The notes: a model not told the origin generated them from the letters alone. A stretch of 64,000 bases of DNA from Mucilaginibacter ginsenosidivorax (GCF_007971525.1 NZ_CP042437.1:5394001-5458000), one strand, 5' to 3'; numbered from the stretch's first letter, positions 25,466 through 34,874 are shown. Numbers and translations: made by a program.

Positions 25466-25674
25466 CTAAATCCACAGTGATAGGATCGCTATGATCAGCG
25501 CCGCGGTCATGACCACGCTGCCTATTTTTAAAATGTCCAGGCACTTACTTTCTGTCCTTCCCTCCGGAGCGCAACCAGCCATAAGATCGTTGCCAGCGAT
25601 CCGGTTATCGAAAGATTAGGCCCTGTGTCCAAGCCGATCAAAACGGCACTTTTGACCATTTCAGGCGTCACAGC
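25466..25674 (-). pseudogene. C-terminal remnant of an ArsB-type arsenite efflux gene
   Basis: Minus-strand translation gives KSAVLIGLDTGPNLS, GSLATILWLVALRR and, after a one-base frame loss at WTF, LKIGSVVMTAAL ending at a stop at 25466. These match the last two transmembrane segments of ArsB/arsenical pump proteins (GxDLGPN..., GSLATLLWL...). The remaining 350 or so residues are missing, and the single-base deletion adds stops in the last helix. It is a dead fragment joined at its 5' side to another remnant. Confidence 0.75.
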
Positions 25675-25788
25675 ATGACTGTATCCAGATTTGCAAATCC
25701 GACGTATTATTTCTGATGTTTTGTTGCCCGGAAAACGGAAAAGAATGACATCAAATGGTTTGAGCGTATCGCGGTTAAAAATATACAT
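25675..25788 (-). pseudogene. N-terminal remnant of a YiiX-like permuted papain-fold protein
   Basis: The frame starts MYIFNRDTLKPFDVILFRF and ends at GYSHA, which resembles the start of YiiX/NlpC-P60-like hydrolases ('GDViLFR...S.iIR......YSHA'). At that point the frame runs straight into arsB-like sequence. About 38 residues remain. The assignment rests on a short match. Confidence 0.45.
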
Positions 25789-25954
25789 AGCCTGAATTTT
25801 TTACGAAAATAAGTACCAATTCTTCGTCAGTTTATACTTAGGCAATTAACAATTAAGACGAGTTATTAGAATTTATGTAATTTTACTTATTAAAAAGTAT
25901 TAAAGTAACTTTAATTGAAGGCGCTTATCATGGCCTTCGGCGTACGAACCATTC

Positions 25955-27673
25955 ATGTCAACCATTGAAGAGTTAAGACATCTCCGGGAATCCGAAGATA
26001 AGATCGAATTCAAAGCAGCAAAAAATAACTTCGAGTACAGCGGAGGAAAGCATACTGAACAGTCAGAAAGGCGAAAATGCTTTTTAGGTTACGTTGTCGC
26101 CTTATGTAATGAAGGAGGTGGTCGGCTGGTTCTCGGCCTTAGAGATCATTTACCGCATGAAACAGTCGGCAGTAATTTCGGCGAAGGTAAGATAAACGAA
26201 CTTATTGACGAGACCTATGAACGATTAGGTATCAGGGTGTCGATAGAGGAGCTGCATGAAAACGGTCTCCGGGTGGTCGTGGTCACTGTTCCTGGCAGGC
26301 CTATCGGTAAATTAATGAAATTTGAAGGCGTTCCGTTGATGCGCACCGGGGAAAGTTTGAGGAACATGTCTGATGAACAAATCCTGAGAATTCTTCTGGA
26401 ACAGGAACCCGATTTCTCAGCGACTTTATGCCGGCAGATTTCGATCGATGATCTTGATCCTGAAGCGATCGCAATCTTGAAGGACAACTATGCCGCAAAG
26501 CAAAGAAACGACCGGTTTAAGTCACTGGGGAACGTTCAGGCCTTGTCGGATCTGGAATTGATCCGTGATGATAAATTGACTTATGCGGCGCTTATCCTCT
26601 TAGGAAAAAGGGACGTTATTCATCAGTATTTGCCGCAGGCTAAAATTATAATCGAATACCGGAGTAATGAATCTTCCATTACACATGAATGGAGAGAGGA
26701 AATCAATGCGCCATTATTCATAGGGATACAAGAAGCTTGGCGCCTGATCCATTCCCGAAATATCATTGAACATAATAATTTGGGGCCGTATATTTTTGAC
26801 ACGCCGGTATTCGACGAAATCGTCGTACGTGAGGCCCTGCTTAATGCGATCGCACACCGGGATTATCGCCTGACATCAGAGATCGTCATCAAGCAATTTC
26901 CCAAGAAACTGATCATCAACAGTCCCGGAGGATTTCCGATAGGGGTCAACCTGGAAAATATGTTGTCGATTAATAGTACTCCAAGGAGTCGATTGATGGC
27001 TGATATCTTATTGAAAACAGGACTGGTTGAACGGTCCGGTCAGGGAATTGACAAAATATTCTATCTGACCATTTCACAGGGTAAGCCCGAACCCGATTAT
27101 TCCCATTCAGATTATTTTCAGGTATCCTTAATCCTGAACGGATCTGTGGACGATAAGACATTCAATGTATTCATTAAACAAGCGAATGAAAGTCTTGGCG
27201 GAGACGAGAAACTGACCGTAAATGAAGTAATAGCACTGAACAGGGTCAGGCAGGGGTTGCTTACAGGGACTCACCAGGATGTCATCAAAAGATTGGAAAG
27301 TCTGCGTTTGGTAGAAAGGGTTGGTAGCGGCAGTAGTCAGCGATATGTGCTTGGAGAACTCTATCAGGGATTGTTGAATGTGCCTTTGAAAATCGGAAGC
27401 TATGCCGTTAATGAATTGAGAACAGTAGTAAAGCTGTTCGAGAGAGTGAATAGTGTCAAAATGGGCTTGTTCGTAGACGCTTTTTCCGGATCATTAAACC
27501 GGGAACAGGTGAAATTTCTGATCGAGAAATTGGTGGAAGATGACATTCTTATAAAAAAGGGAAAAGGAAGTGCGACAGCTTATCAGCTTGCTGAACAGTT
27601 TAGTGAAAGCCCCCGTCTTGCTGTCCGGAATGTCGAGGGTTTCTTAAGTGACAAGTATGAGGAGAATGTCTAG
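25955..27673 (+). CDS. AlbA_2/Schlafen-type ATP-binding protein
   Basis: This 572-residue protein has an N-terminal AlbA_2 (Schlafen-like) domain: ESEDKIEFKAAKNNF, FLGYVVALCNEGGGRLVLGL, then VPLMRTGESLRNMS. A GHKL-type ATP-binding part follows (VVREALLNAIAHRDYRL, LIINSPGGFPIGV, TGLVERSGQGIDKI), the layout of the 'AlbA_2 plus HATPase_c_4' family. C-terminal winged-helix segments complete it. Such proteins are frequent in defence islands and may regulate transcription or cleave RNA; activity here is unproven. The LCNEGGG spacing is typical of the family. It opens the accessory block that runs to 39002. Confidence 0.85.
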   Translation: MSTIEELRHLRESEDKIEFKAAKNNFEYSGGKHTEQSERRKCFLGYVVALCNEGGGRLVLGLRDHLPHETVGSNFGEGKINELIDETYERLGIRVSIEELHENGLRVVVVTVPGRPIGKLMKFEGVPLMRTGESLRNMSDEQILRILLEQEPDFSATLCRQISIDDLDPEAIAILKDNYAAKQRNDRFKSLGNVQALSDLELIRDDKLTYAALILLGKRDVIHQYLPQAKIIIEYRSNESSITHEWREEINAPLFIGIQEAWRLIHSRNIIEHNNLGPYIFDTPVFDEIVVREALLNAIAHRDYRLTSEIVIKQFPKKLIINSPGGFPIGVNLENMLSINSTPRSRLMADILLKTGLVERSGQGIDKIFYLTISQGKPEPDYSHSDYFQVSLILNGSVDDKTFNVFIKQANESLGGDEKLTVNEVIALNRVRQGLLTGTHQDVIKRLESLRLVERVGSGSSQRYVLGELYQGLLNVPLKIGSYAVNELRTVVKLFERVNSVKMGLFVDAFSGSLNREQVKFLIEKLVEDDILIKKGKGSATAYQLAEQFSESPRLAVRNVEGFLSDKYEENV

Positions 27674-28470
27674 ATTCATATTGGAAATCGGAAAGTCTGC
27701 TGAGACCGGAAAGAAAATCAATTCCACAAGATTTCCTGATCTTGACCAAGAATGAATTCGTTTGTTCTAAGAATGAAATGTGATTTGTTCCGGTTCATTC
27801 CGGTCGGGACACCCCTTATTCCTCTAATTGATTCGGTTTGATTCCACAAAGAACAGTCGAATTTCCACAGAAATCACGGAATTTCGTCTATTTCCGGAAG
27901 TCGATTTAAGAAAAGTGTCTTAGAATTTCAGTCAGGATTTCAATCATTTTCTTCGTTCAGAGAAATCTTTGCAGAAATGAATGTCAGATCTTTCTGAACA
28001 AGACTTTTCGAGGGATTCACAGGGGAATTCATTCGAATTCTTATCGTCTAAAGATTTGTTTATTCCCGACATGTTGTGATTTTACAGTTTTATGACAAGT
28101 AATAGTCTTATTGTCTCTTAAATTGCCTGATTTTTCTATAGAGATACTGGACGTGAAAAGATTTCCGTCTTCGAATGTCAGGATCTAAGAAAAGATTCAA
28201 AGGAAGAAGACAGAATTCTGTCTTCGAACAGAAAAAAATCTCGACCAATGTCCCGATTGATTTTCAGAGAAAGATCGGATGCCATTCGACTTGTCCAATT
28301 CCACAAGATTTGATTTTATTCCACAAGATTATAGTGAAATTTCAGACTGTCACAGAAATTTTTCTCTGCTGGACGACTGAAAGATGTCGTTTGACTGCAC
28401 CTGAATTGATGTGTAACAGAAACGCCCGGAATGAATCCAGGCGTTTATATCGTAGTAAATAAATATTATC
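27674..28470. other. Gene-less convergent gap with repeated motifs
   Basis: This 797-bp stretch lies between two convergent units and has no gene with family features; a frame at 28175-28462 looks random. Its vocabulary is restricted (many TTTCCG, GAATTC, TCTTCG and ACAGAA words). ATTCCACAAGATT occurs exactly three times (27721, 28298, 28318), the last two 20 nt apart, and ATTCCACAAAGA occurs at 27841. Candidates are a decayed gene, an RNA gene or a protein-binding array. Confidence 0.5.
28420..28446 (-). terminator. Hairpin terminator after the small peptidase-linked gene
   Basis: Arms AAACGCC (28420-28426) and GGCGTTT (28440-28446) pair, with a further 3-bp inner stem after one mismatch. 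It is 25 nt beyond the stop of the 82-residue gene on the minus strand and may also end the rightward transcript. The U-tract is weak in the minus direction. Confidence 0.55.
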
Positions 28471-28719
28471 TTATCCTTTAGATCCGAGAATCTTTCCCTG
28501 ATAATAGATGTCCTGTTTATTCAAAGATTTACCGGATGCAGCATTTCCAACAGTGGTAGACTCTCTGAATGAAAGACTGCCATTATTCTTTGAATTGTCC
28601 GAATCCCGGACAACTCCGCCATATTTAGTCACTGTTTCCGTCAAAGAAGGTTTATTCTGAGTCGTAAATTCTCCGAATCCAGCACTTTTTCCTACAGATG
28701 ATGAACTGACCTTTTTCAT
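28471..28719 (-). CDS. Small Ser/Gly/Asn/Lys-rich protein linked to the MBL-peptidase gene
   Basis: This 82-residue polar protein starts MKKVSSSSVGKSAGFGEFTT and ends KQDIYYQGKILGSKG. It has no cysteine, no hydrophobic core helix and no signal peptide, so it is probably disordered or very small. Two points support a real gene: a GGAGG ribosome site 4 nt before the ATG (rare in this phylum) and a perfect Bacteroidota promoter just upstream. It lies 64 nt after the stop of the MBL/gingipain-like fusion on the same strand. A role as substrate, inhibitor or released effector of that peptidase is an inference. Lys and Arg residues offer cleavage points if the enzyme has gingipain-like specificity. 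Confidence 0.65.
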   Translation of the reverse strand: MKKVSSSSVGKSAGFGEFTTQNKPSLTETVTKYGGVVRDSDNSKNNGSLSFRESTTVGNAASGKSLNKQDIYYQGKILGSKG

Positions 28720-28747
28720 AAAACCTCCATTTAATCAAACTCTTATA

Positions 28748-28779
28748 CAAATGTATAATATAATAATTTATTATGCAAA
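28748..28779 (-). promoter_or_regulatory. Bacteroidota promoter of the small peptidase-linked gene
   Basis: On the minus strand TTTG (28776-28779) and TACATTTG (28748-28755) are separated by exactly 20 nt, matching the -33 TTTG / -7 TAnnTTTG pattern. It lies 29-60 nt upstream of the small gene's start, just beyond the end of the peptidase gene. The small gene can therefore be expressed apart from the peptidase. Confidence 0.75.
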
Positions 28780-28783
28780 TATC

Positions 28784-31291
28784 TTACCAACCTAATCCAA
28801 GACAAACAAATTGATGCAGAATCTTTAGTTCGACCGCCGCGTTGAAATGCTGGTCGAGTTTATGCGGCAAATTTCTGGCATATTGTTCCTTTGCTTTAAA
28901 TAACGCGAGAGCGGGCGAAGATCCATTCCTGATTTCTTTCCAGAATTGATCATGCATCGGCTTTCCATAGTAATTATAAGGAGATTGCTGAGGGGAATAA
29001 TGTTCGCCTGTACATCCGACAAAAGCGAGAGCTCCCGCTTTAAGGAACGCCAGCGCGATCGACTCGTCCGGTTTCCATTGACTGAGTGTCGTATCTTCTG
29101 TCATTTTGGAAGCAGCAGTCGACACGGTTAAGGCACCGTAGCAACATCCTGCAAAAATTATACTTCCCGGGGCTGAAGAGGGAACATTTTCGATCGTATA
29201 AGCTTCAACAGTCCTGCGGTTCTTCGCTTCCCCCCAAAATCGGGTGCAGTCCCAGTCCGCACCGTGCAGCATATAATAGAAAGAGCCGCAGCCGCTGTGT
29301 CCTATGACATTTGAAGGTCCAAAGGTTTCCGACACTTCTATAGCGGAATCACCTCCGGGAATATCTTTAAAGACATCGTTTGCAAAAGGCCGGGCCAGGT
29401 TTCTGACGCCAAAACGAGACACCGGAACAAATTGCGGCGCCTGCAGGCAGACCATGACCAGTTCTATCGAACGGCCATCTGGAATCCGGCTTACCGGTAG
29501 TTCCTGCAACGCGTCGTTGTCGTTGTCCCCGTAAATGTCGTCAGACCAGATGATAAAATCATCATTGTCGTCACTTTGTGTTCCCTCGGTGATCAAGTCT
29601 TCCCGAAGTTGTTCATCAAGAAAGGCAGCCCGTTCTGCGGGAATAATATCATAGCCGCCGATGATCACGACACCTTTGATCGTACTCTGGGAGGTATATT
29701 GCCGTACTTGCTCCGCGCAATAAGCAGCTGAGACGGGGCGTTCAATATTTAACCAATAGACGCCTGGGAAATTCTTAATGACAGACACAATAGGATCTGG
29801 GGATGTTCCCAGACTCTTTTCGAGCCGGCTCAGGCAGGTGACAAATAATAACCCTTCGAATCTTCCGCCGTTGCTGCTTCGTTTGTCCGGAGGAGTCGTG
29901 CTGATTAGGTCAGGGCTTTTTTTTTTAGACGTATCTATTTCTATCGTAAGCGTGACTTTCGTGTCGGTATGCGGGACTTTTGCCGTAATTTCCACCACGC
30001 TGTCGTCATCCTGCATCTGTTTCGCATAGTTTAGCGGCGGTTTGGAGATTTCCTTTTCCGGAAGAACAGATGCTGGAACAGCAGCAGGAGAGGAGGGCAG
30101 CGGACCCGGAACTGTTGTGTCAGTACGGATATTTTTACTGAAATCGTTGGTGTTATCCCTGGTAAGTAAAAAGGCGACTCCGCTTTCATCCTTTTCTACA
30201 ATGTACATGCCATTCCTGTCTGTACGTGCAAACAGGAGACTGTTTTTATATTTCTCCAGTATCCTCAGGACTCCCCCATCCGGGTGTGCCGGATCATTCC
30301 ACCCGCCTGTATGGCCGAATAAAATGGTATTTTCATTCCATTTCTTTAAGATCGTTTCATTGATACCGTTACTTGCGGAATGATGGGGCAGTTTAATGAA
30401 CTGGTAAGGGCCGTTATTGTCGATGATCTTAAGTAAGGCCTCCATTTTTTCATCAAGGCCCTGAACCTGTGATTTTGCGAGTTGCATATCTCCGGTCAGC
30501 AGGGCTTTCCATCCCTCAGCTTCCAGACTCAATACGATGCTTTGGTTATTCCTCGGCGCACCGGTACTGGCTTTGTCACTGACATCAAAATTGTCGGTTT
30601 CCACCTGTTTGAGAATAGTCCTGTAGACATCGACAGCATCTTCAAATGCGTCAGATTCCAATTTCGAATCGTTGATAATACTGTCAAAAGCGTCATTGGA
30701 TTGGCTGATCGCTTTTCTGCAGATTTCCAGATGCTCTTTGTCCGGTCCCAATATCTTTAAACCAAAGTCACTGAACTCTTCCAGTAGCTTTTCCAGATCC
30801 TCAGCAGAATGATTTCCATAGCGGATGATGCGGGCATCACCGATCTTTTTCAGCATCTCGTCATATCGCTGACGAAGTGTAAACGCGTCATAAAGGAATA
30901 ACTCCAGTTCACTGTCGGTAAATGATGCAGCGTCTTCTTCCTGTAAAGCGAAACGAAGGCCCTGTCTTACCTTAGAAAAACTGTCATTACCCGTATCCTT
31001 ACTTTCTCCCCAACCTATTTCCTCATCAGCAACCAGCGCTTTCCCGACCTCAATGATATTCATGTTGATCAGTTCCGGCAGACATCCAATATGATCACTA
31101 TGACAATGGGTGACGATCAATAGATCAACGGCTATCCCTGTCCTGCGATTGAAGATGTTATCGAGCTGAAACTGGATCAGGTTGACATCGGAAAGATGTC
31201 CGCCATCGATCATGATAACCTTTTCATTATGCGTAATGATGATGCAATCACCATATTTCGTTCTGCCGACATCGAGGATGTGAATTTTCAT
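28784..31291 (-). CDS. Metallo-beta-lactamase domain fused to a gingipain-like (C25/clan CD) cysteine peptidase
   Basis: This is an 835-residue soluble protein. Residues 1-345 are an MBL fold of the ComEC type: MIDGG, THCHSDH at 61-67 (metal ligands), LLTGDM near 265, and PHHSASNG near 302. A Pro/Ser linker follows (about 390-425). Residues about 480-800 resemble the gingipain catalytic domain: GVVIIGGYDIIPAE, SDDIYGD, ELPVSRIPDG, then YMLHGADWD with the candidate catalytic His676 and IIFAGCCYGA with Cys716/Cys717, followed by FLKAGALAFVGCT. No signal peptide, so it acts inside the cell, unlike secreted gingipains. A protease activated by the MBL part, or by a small molecule that part degrades, is inferred. 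It begins a two-gene unit with the 82-residue protein. Confidence 0.82.
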   Translation of the reverse strand: MKIHILDVGRTKYGDCIIITHNEKVIMIDGGHLSDVNLIQFQLDNIFNRRTGIAVDLLIVTHCHSDHIGCLPELINMNIIEVGKALVADEEIGWGESKDTGNDSFSKVRQGLRFALQEEDAASFTDSELELFLYDAFTLRQRYDEMLKKIGDARIIRYGNHSAEDLEKLLEEFSDFGLKILGPDKEHLEICRKAISQSNDAFDSIINDSKLESDAFEDAVDVYRTILKQVETDNFDVSDKASTGAPRNNQSIVLSLEAEGWKALLTGDMQLAKSQVQGLDEKMEALLKIIDNNGPYQFIKLPHHSASNGINETILKKWNENTILFGHTGGWNDPAHPDGGVLRILEKYKNSLLFARTDRNGMYIVEKDESGVAFLLTRDNTNDFSKNIRTDTTVPGPLPSSPAAVPASVLPEKEISKPPLNYAKQMQDDDSVVEITAKVPHTDTKVTLTIEIDTSKKKSPDLISTTPPDKRSSNGGRFEGLLFVTCLSRLEKSLGTSPDPIVSVIKNFPGVYWLNIERPVSAAYCAEQVRQYTSQSTIKGVVIIGGYDIIPAERAAFLDEQLREDLITEGTQSDDNDDFIIWSDDIYGDNDNDALQELPVSRIPDGRSIELVMVCLQAPQFVPVSRFGVRNLARPFANDVFKDIPGGDSAIEVSETFGPSNVIGHSGCGSFYYMLHGADWDCTRFWGEAKNRRTVEAYTIENVPSSAPGSIIFAGCCYGALTVSTAASKMTEDTTLSQWKPDESIALAFLKAGALAFVGCTGEHYSPQQSPYNYYGKPMHDQFWKEIRNGSSPALALFKAKEQYARNLPHKLDQHFNAAVELKILHQFVCLGLGW

Positions 31292-31861
31292 GGTTTAAGA
31301 TAGGTTTGGGTAAAGGATGCTATATCATAGTTAAACCTTTGATGGTACCTAAGATTGGCATTGGCTATCGAACTTAAAATTAAGGAAAATAAATATATGT
31401 ATTACAAATATTTATTTCCTATAGTTCGGGTTCCAATAAATACATTGTTTATAATTTTATTTTATCGTTGTAATTGTAAACAATTGTTATTTATAGGTCC
31501 GGTTAATACAGTATGGAACTTGGGAAAAATAACTGGCCCCAATTCTTTTTTGTGATCAATCAGCCAATCTATAATGATTTGGTTGGATAGATAGCTGTCT
31601 GAATGATCTCTTGGACTTTCCCAAAGTTTAATGCGATATGATTTTCGTTTTGAAGTATCGTTAAAACAACCTATTGTAACCATCTTAGAAATTCTTCGTC
31701 CGAAGGGAAGCCTAAATGATATGGGGGTATCCGATGAACTTGTCTTGAATGTTAATTACCATCGCGAAATGAATAGAATGTAATCTGAAACTTTAATAAA
31801 TTGACTTATATATGGTTCTGATTGGCAATATACATCTGTAATTATTAATTTCATTTGTACT
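31292..31861. other. AT-rich gap upstream of the MBL-peptidase gene
   Basis: Short frames on both strands (31355-31555 plus, 31462-31683 minus) overlap each other and show no family features. The minus-strand promoter of the MBL-peptidase gene should lie in its first 100 nt, but no clean TAnnTTTG was found. The remainder is AT-rich and looks like decayed sequence leading into the TPR remnant. Confidence 0.4.
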
Positions 31862-32168
31862 CGAGCCGAATATTTCGTTAACAGTAAGCGTGCGTGGTAT
31901 CAGTTATTTGCAGGGGAATTTACTGCCGCTGAAAAAAATGCAAAAGTCGCTATCTCCCTAAATGCGGGATATCATTATGACGCGCAGGAACACCTCGCCG
32001 AAGCATTAGCACTGCAAGGCAGGTTTGATGAAGCAACACCCATTTTTTGGATATGAAAAATTGGAAGACCACACCGCAAACTACTTATGTTGAGCAATGT
32101 CTTTTTCATCTAAGGAGATTGGGCTTGTAGATTTTGTGATGCTTAAACAGTGGTTACGGGAATTATAA
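31862..32168 (+). pseudogene. C-terminal remnant of a TPR-repeat protein
   Basis: Three frames together read as the end of a tetratricopeptide protein: AWYQLFAGEFTAAEKNAKVA, NAGYHYDAQEHLAEALALQG and RFDEATPIF, then WKTTPQTTYVEQCLFHLRR, then VDFVMLKQWLREL with a stop at 32166-32168. The pattern W..L..G.F..A...A and A.AL...G.FDEA is that of TPRs. Two frameshifts break it and no start is present. It is debris at the left edge of the KAP gene. Confidence 0.6.
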
Positions 32169-32217
32169 TCAATGCAATCCTTATTTTTACAGGCCTTCCA
32201 ATCTGCAGAACCTTGTC

Positions 32218-34815
32218 ATGAATAACAAATCATCAATAAAAAATAACAACAGGATTGTCCGTGTCAGAAAAGTATTAACCGACAAAATGGTGCTGAGTTA
32301 CGGCTTACCCATTGCCCTTCTGATACTCTTCCATAAACCGATTGAAGAGATGGTCAGCCTCGCAATCGTCACACCCATACTTTCAAAAGTCGGTTCGACC
32401 GCTACCAATAACGTCATTTTCTGGTTGGTTGCTGCGTACATACTTTTACTATTCTTCTCCCGTACTGTCAGCTTCGTCGCCTCTCGTAAAGCGTTCGTCC
32501 TGCAGCTGATCATTTGCCTGATTTACCTTCATTACCGTATTGATCAGAATATTTGGGTGTTGCATCCGCTCAGGGGTTACATTCATCTTTATTACACAGA
32601 TCTCATTTTAGAGATCACGCTGCTCAATGCCTTGTTATTAGGTAAACAAAGCTTTTTGAAAAAGCCCGTGATTAAGGCTGCTAACGGCTTTGACGATGAC
32701 CGCTCATTGGGGAAGGACAGGCTCGACTTGCTGGGCTATGAACCCTACGTCAGGTCAGTTGCTTCACGCATTAAGCAAAGTCGTCCTGAGACGGCCATTG
32801 CCATAGGTATTAATGGCCGCTGGGGAAGCGGGAAAACTTCGTTTTTTGATTTGTTAAAGAGGAACATGGCGGAGGAGCCAATTATTGTGATCAACTTTGA
32901 TCCCTGGAATTCAATTAGTCCCAAAGCCATCATTCAGGACTTTTTTGATACGGTCCAGCGTGGTATCCGCCCTTACCATTCCCAGTTACCGGCACTGCTT
33001 GATATTTATACCGACAAACTTCTTAATCTGCACAGCGAAGGCTGGGGAAAGTTTGCGAAAGAACTGAAAAGCCTTGTCGCGCCCGAGCGCTCGCTCAATG
33101 ACCTGCACGAGCAGATCAATAAGGAAATTAAAGCGATAGACCGCAAGATTATTATTTACATTGATGATCTCGACCGGCTTGACAAAGAAGAGATTGCCGA
33201 AGTTATCCGGCTTATCCGTAATACTGCAAGTTTTAGCAATACGTTTTTTATCGTTGCTTACGACCGCGATTACGTACTCACAGCTATTAAAGCAATGAAT
33301 GCTTTTAACCACAACCATTTCCTGGAGAAAATATTTCAAATTGAGGTAAACCTGCCGTACTTTCATCCGTCGGTCATACAGCGAAAACTGGCAGATCTGC
33401 TCAAGGCTTATTACCCCGAAGGCTATCATGAGGTTATCGAAAAGGAAATTGTCGGTACGGCTTTTGCCTACCCGGACTACTTTCAGGGTTGGATCGAAAC
33501 CCTGCGAGATGTCACGCGGCTCAGCAATGGTATTAAACTAAACCTTGATAACTTATTAACCGAAGTAGTTTTTTCTGAATTTATCCGCCTGGAAATATTT
33601 CGGCTCAAGTTCCCATCCGTTTATGAAGCCTTTTATCGCCGATCGTCCGCCTTCCTGCATATTGATGACAAACATAACGGCACCGAGGGTTATCAGCTTA
33701 AAAAAAATGACAGTAATGGCGCTAAACCGCCAACTTTAACGAAAGCGCATACAGCGTTCGAAGCTTTCCTGCAACAAAATGCCTCCCGCTTGTCTGTGGA
33801 GGAATACGAAATTCCGCAAATTGTCGCGCTTATCGACGGACTGTTCGGCGTCAATACTTTGACTGCCCGGTTTCGCAGCCATCTTTCCGTAGTCCATCCC
33901 AGCCGTTTCGAGCTGTATTTCTCTTACAGTATGTTGGAAGGCAAGCTTTCGGAAGATGATTTTTTAAAGGCGATTAACGGGACATTTGCAGAATTGAAAA
34001 AGCAGATTGACGAATGGAACAAGGAAAATTTGAACTTCGAGGTGCTCCGCAGGTTTTTACAACTCAAGTCTTTTAAAGATCGTCATCAATTCGAGACGGT
34101 AGTAGAAGGGATCTTTTATTTTGCCCGGCAACCGGACAATAACAGCCAATATGGCTTCGAACATCGTCAGCTTGCCGAACTGCTTAGTGATTACAAAAAG
34201 CGGATTTCGAAGGGCTTTTACGACGACAGACACGAAGACTATGCCGCCTTTCTGTACCGCATGTTTGCCGGCGCAACGTCTCCCTACACATTTGACGCCA
34301 CATTCCTGGAGCACCTGAACAAGAGCTTTGACGAATCAATTTCATTCCCGATTCCGAAGCCTGAACGCCTAAAAATGGTGCTGAAGTTATTTTACAGCTA
34401 TGTCAGCCAGTTTAAAGCCTGGGATTATCAGCTTTGGAATTTGTACCATGCGTGTTCTTACAAGGAATGGACGCCTACAGGGGGCGGTGCGTATCGAAGC
34501 GAAACTATTTATCCCGATGAGGCTAATCAAGTCATGATAGCCACCATTGCCAAGCATATTGACACTTTCCTCCCGGTTATTGTAGATTTTCCGCCTTTCG
34601 TGGACGACCGCATGTTCATCAGCGGTGTCATTCCAACCATCTTTGGCAGTTTCGATGCGTTCGGTGATTTTCTCGACAAGTATGATGGGCCTGACAGCGC
34701 GGTTATAGCCGAGTTTGGCCAATTTTACCAGGAACTGTCCAAAGAGAATTTTAAAAATGCCGTGCCATTCGATTTCAAAACCATCAAGGTTTCACCCCGT
34801 GGCCAAATAACGTAA
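32218..34815 (+). CDS. KAP-family P-loop NTPase, membrane-anchored
   Basis: This is an 865-residue protein. Three or four hydrophobic helices lie in the first 145 residues. The KAP NTPase core follows: Walker A GRWGSGKTS (about 201-209), INFDPWN (225-231), Walker B IIIYIDDLDRLD (about 311-322) and AYDRDYV. The C-terminal 400 residues are helical. KAP NTPases (Kidins220/PifA group) carry membrane segments inside or beside the P-loop domain, and many bacterial ones act in phage exclusion; PifA is the known plasmid example. It lies about 60 nt from a leftward 119-residue gene and near a giant nuclease gene, both unrecognised. A joint defence role is an inference. Confidence 0.85.
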   Translation: MNNKSSIKNNNRIVRVRKVLTDKMVLSYGLPIALLILFHKPIEEMVSLAIVTPILSKVGSTATNNVIFWLVAAYILLLFFSRTVSFVASRKAFVLQLIICLIYLHYRIDQNIWVLHPLRGYIHLYYTDLILEITLLNALLLGKQSFLKKPVIKAANGFDDDRSLGKDRLDLLGYEPYVRSVASRIKQSRPETAIAIGINGRWGSGKTSFFDLLKRNMAEEPIIVINFDPWNSISPKAIIQDFFDTVQRGIRPYHSQLPALLDIYTDKLLNLHSEGWGKFAKELKSLVAPERSLNDLHEQINKEIKAIDRKIIIYIDDLDRLDKEEIAEVIRLIRNTASFSNTFFIVAYDRDYVLTAIKAMNAFNHNHFLEKIFQIEVNLPYFHPSVIQRKLADLLKAYYPEGYHEVIEKEIVGTAFAYPDYFQGWIETLRDVTRLSNGIKLNLDNLLTEVVFSEFIRLEIFRLKFPSVYEAFYRRSSAFLHIDDKHNGTEGYQLKKNDSNGAKPPTLTKAHTAFEAFLQQNASRLSVEEYEIPQIVALIDGLFGVNTLTARFRSHLSVVHPSRFELYFSYSMLEGKLSEDDFLKAINGTFAELKKQIDEWNKENLNFEVLRRFLQLKSFKDRHQFETVVEGIFYFARQPDNNSQYGFEHRQLAELLSDYKKRISKGFYDDRHEDYAAFLYRMFAGATSPYTFDATFLEHLNKSFDESISFPIPKPERLKMVLKLFYSYVSQFKAWDYQLWNLYHACSYKEWTPTGGGAYRSETIYPDEANQVMIATIAKHIDTFLPVIVDFPPFVDDRMFISGVIPTIFGSFDAFGDFLDKYDGPDSAVIAEFGQFYQELSKENFKNAVPFDFKTIKVSPRGQIT

Positions 34816-34874
34816 TGATTAGTAATTCGCCTGTGTAAGCATTTCCTCCTGTTCGAAAAGCGATAACCGGTTGT

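Noticed and set aside
28175..28462. 95-codon plus-strand frame in the convergent gap
   Set aside because: Composition looks random and there is no ribosome site or family match. It overlaps the terminator hairpin of the opposite gene.
27674..28470. CRISPR array reading of the ATTCCACAAGATT repeats
   Set aside because: Three 13-mers with irregular spacing (577 and 20 nt) do not form a repeat-spacer array, and no cas gene is near.
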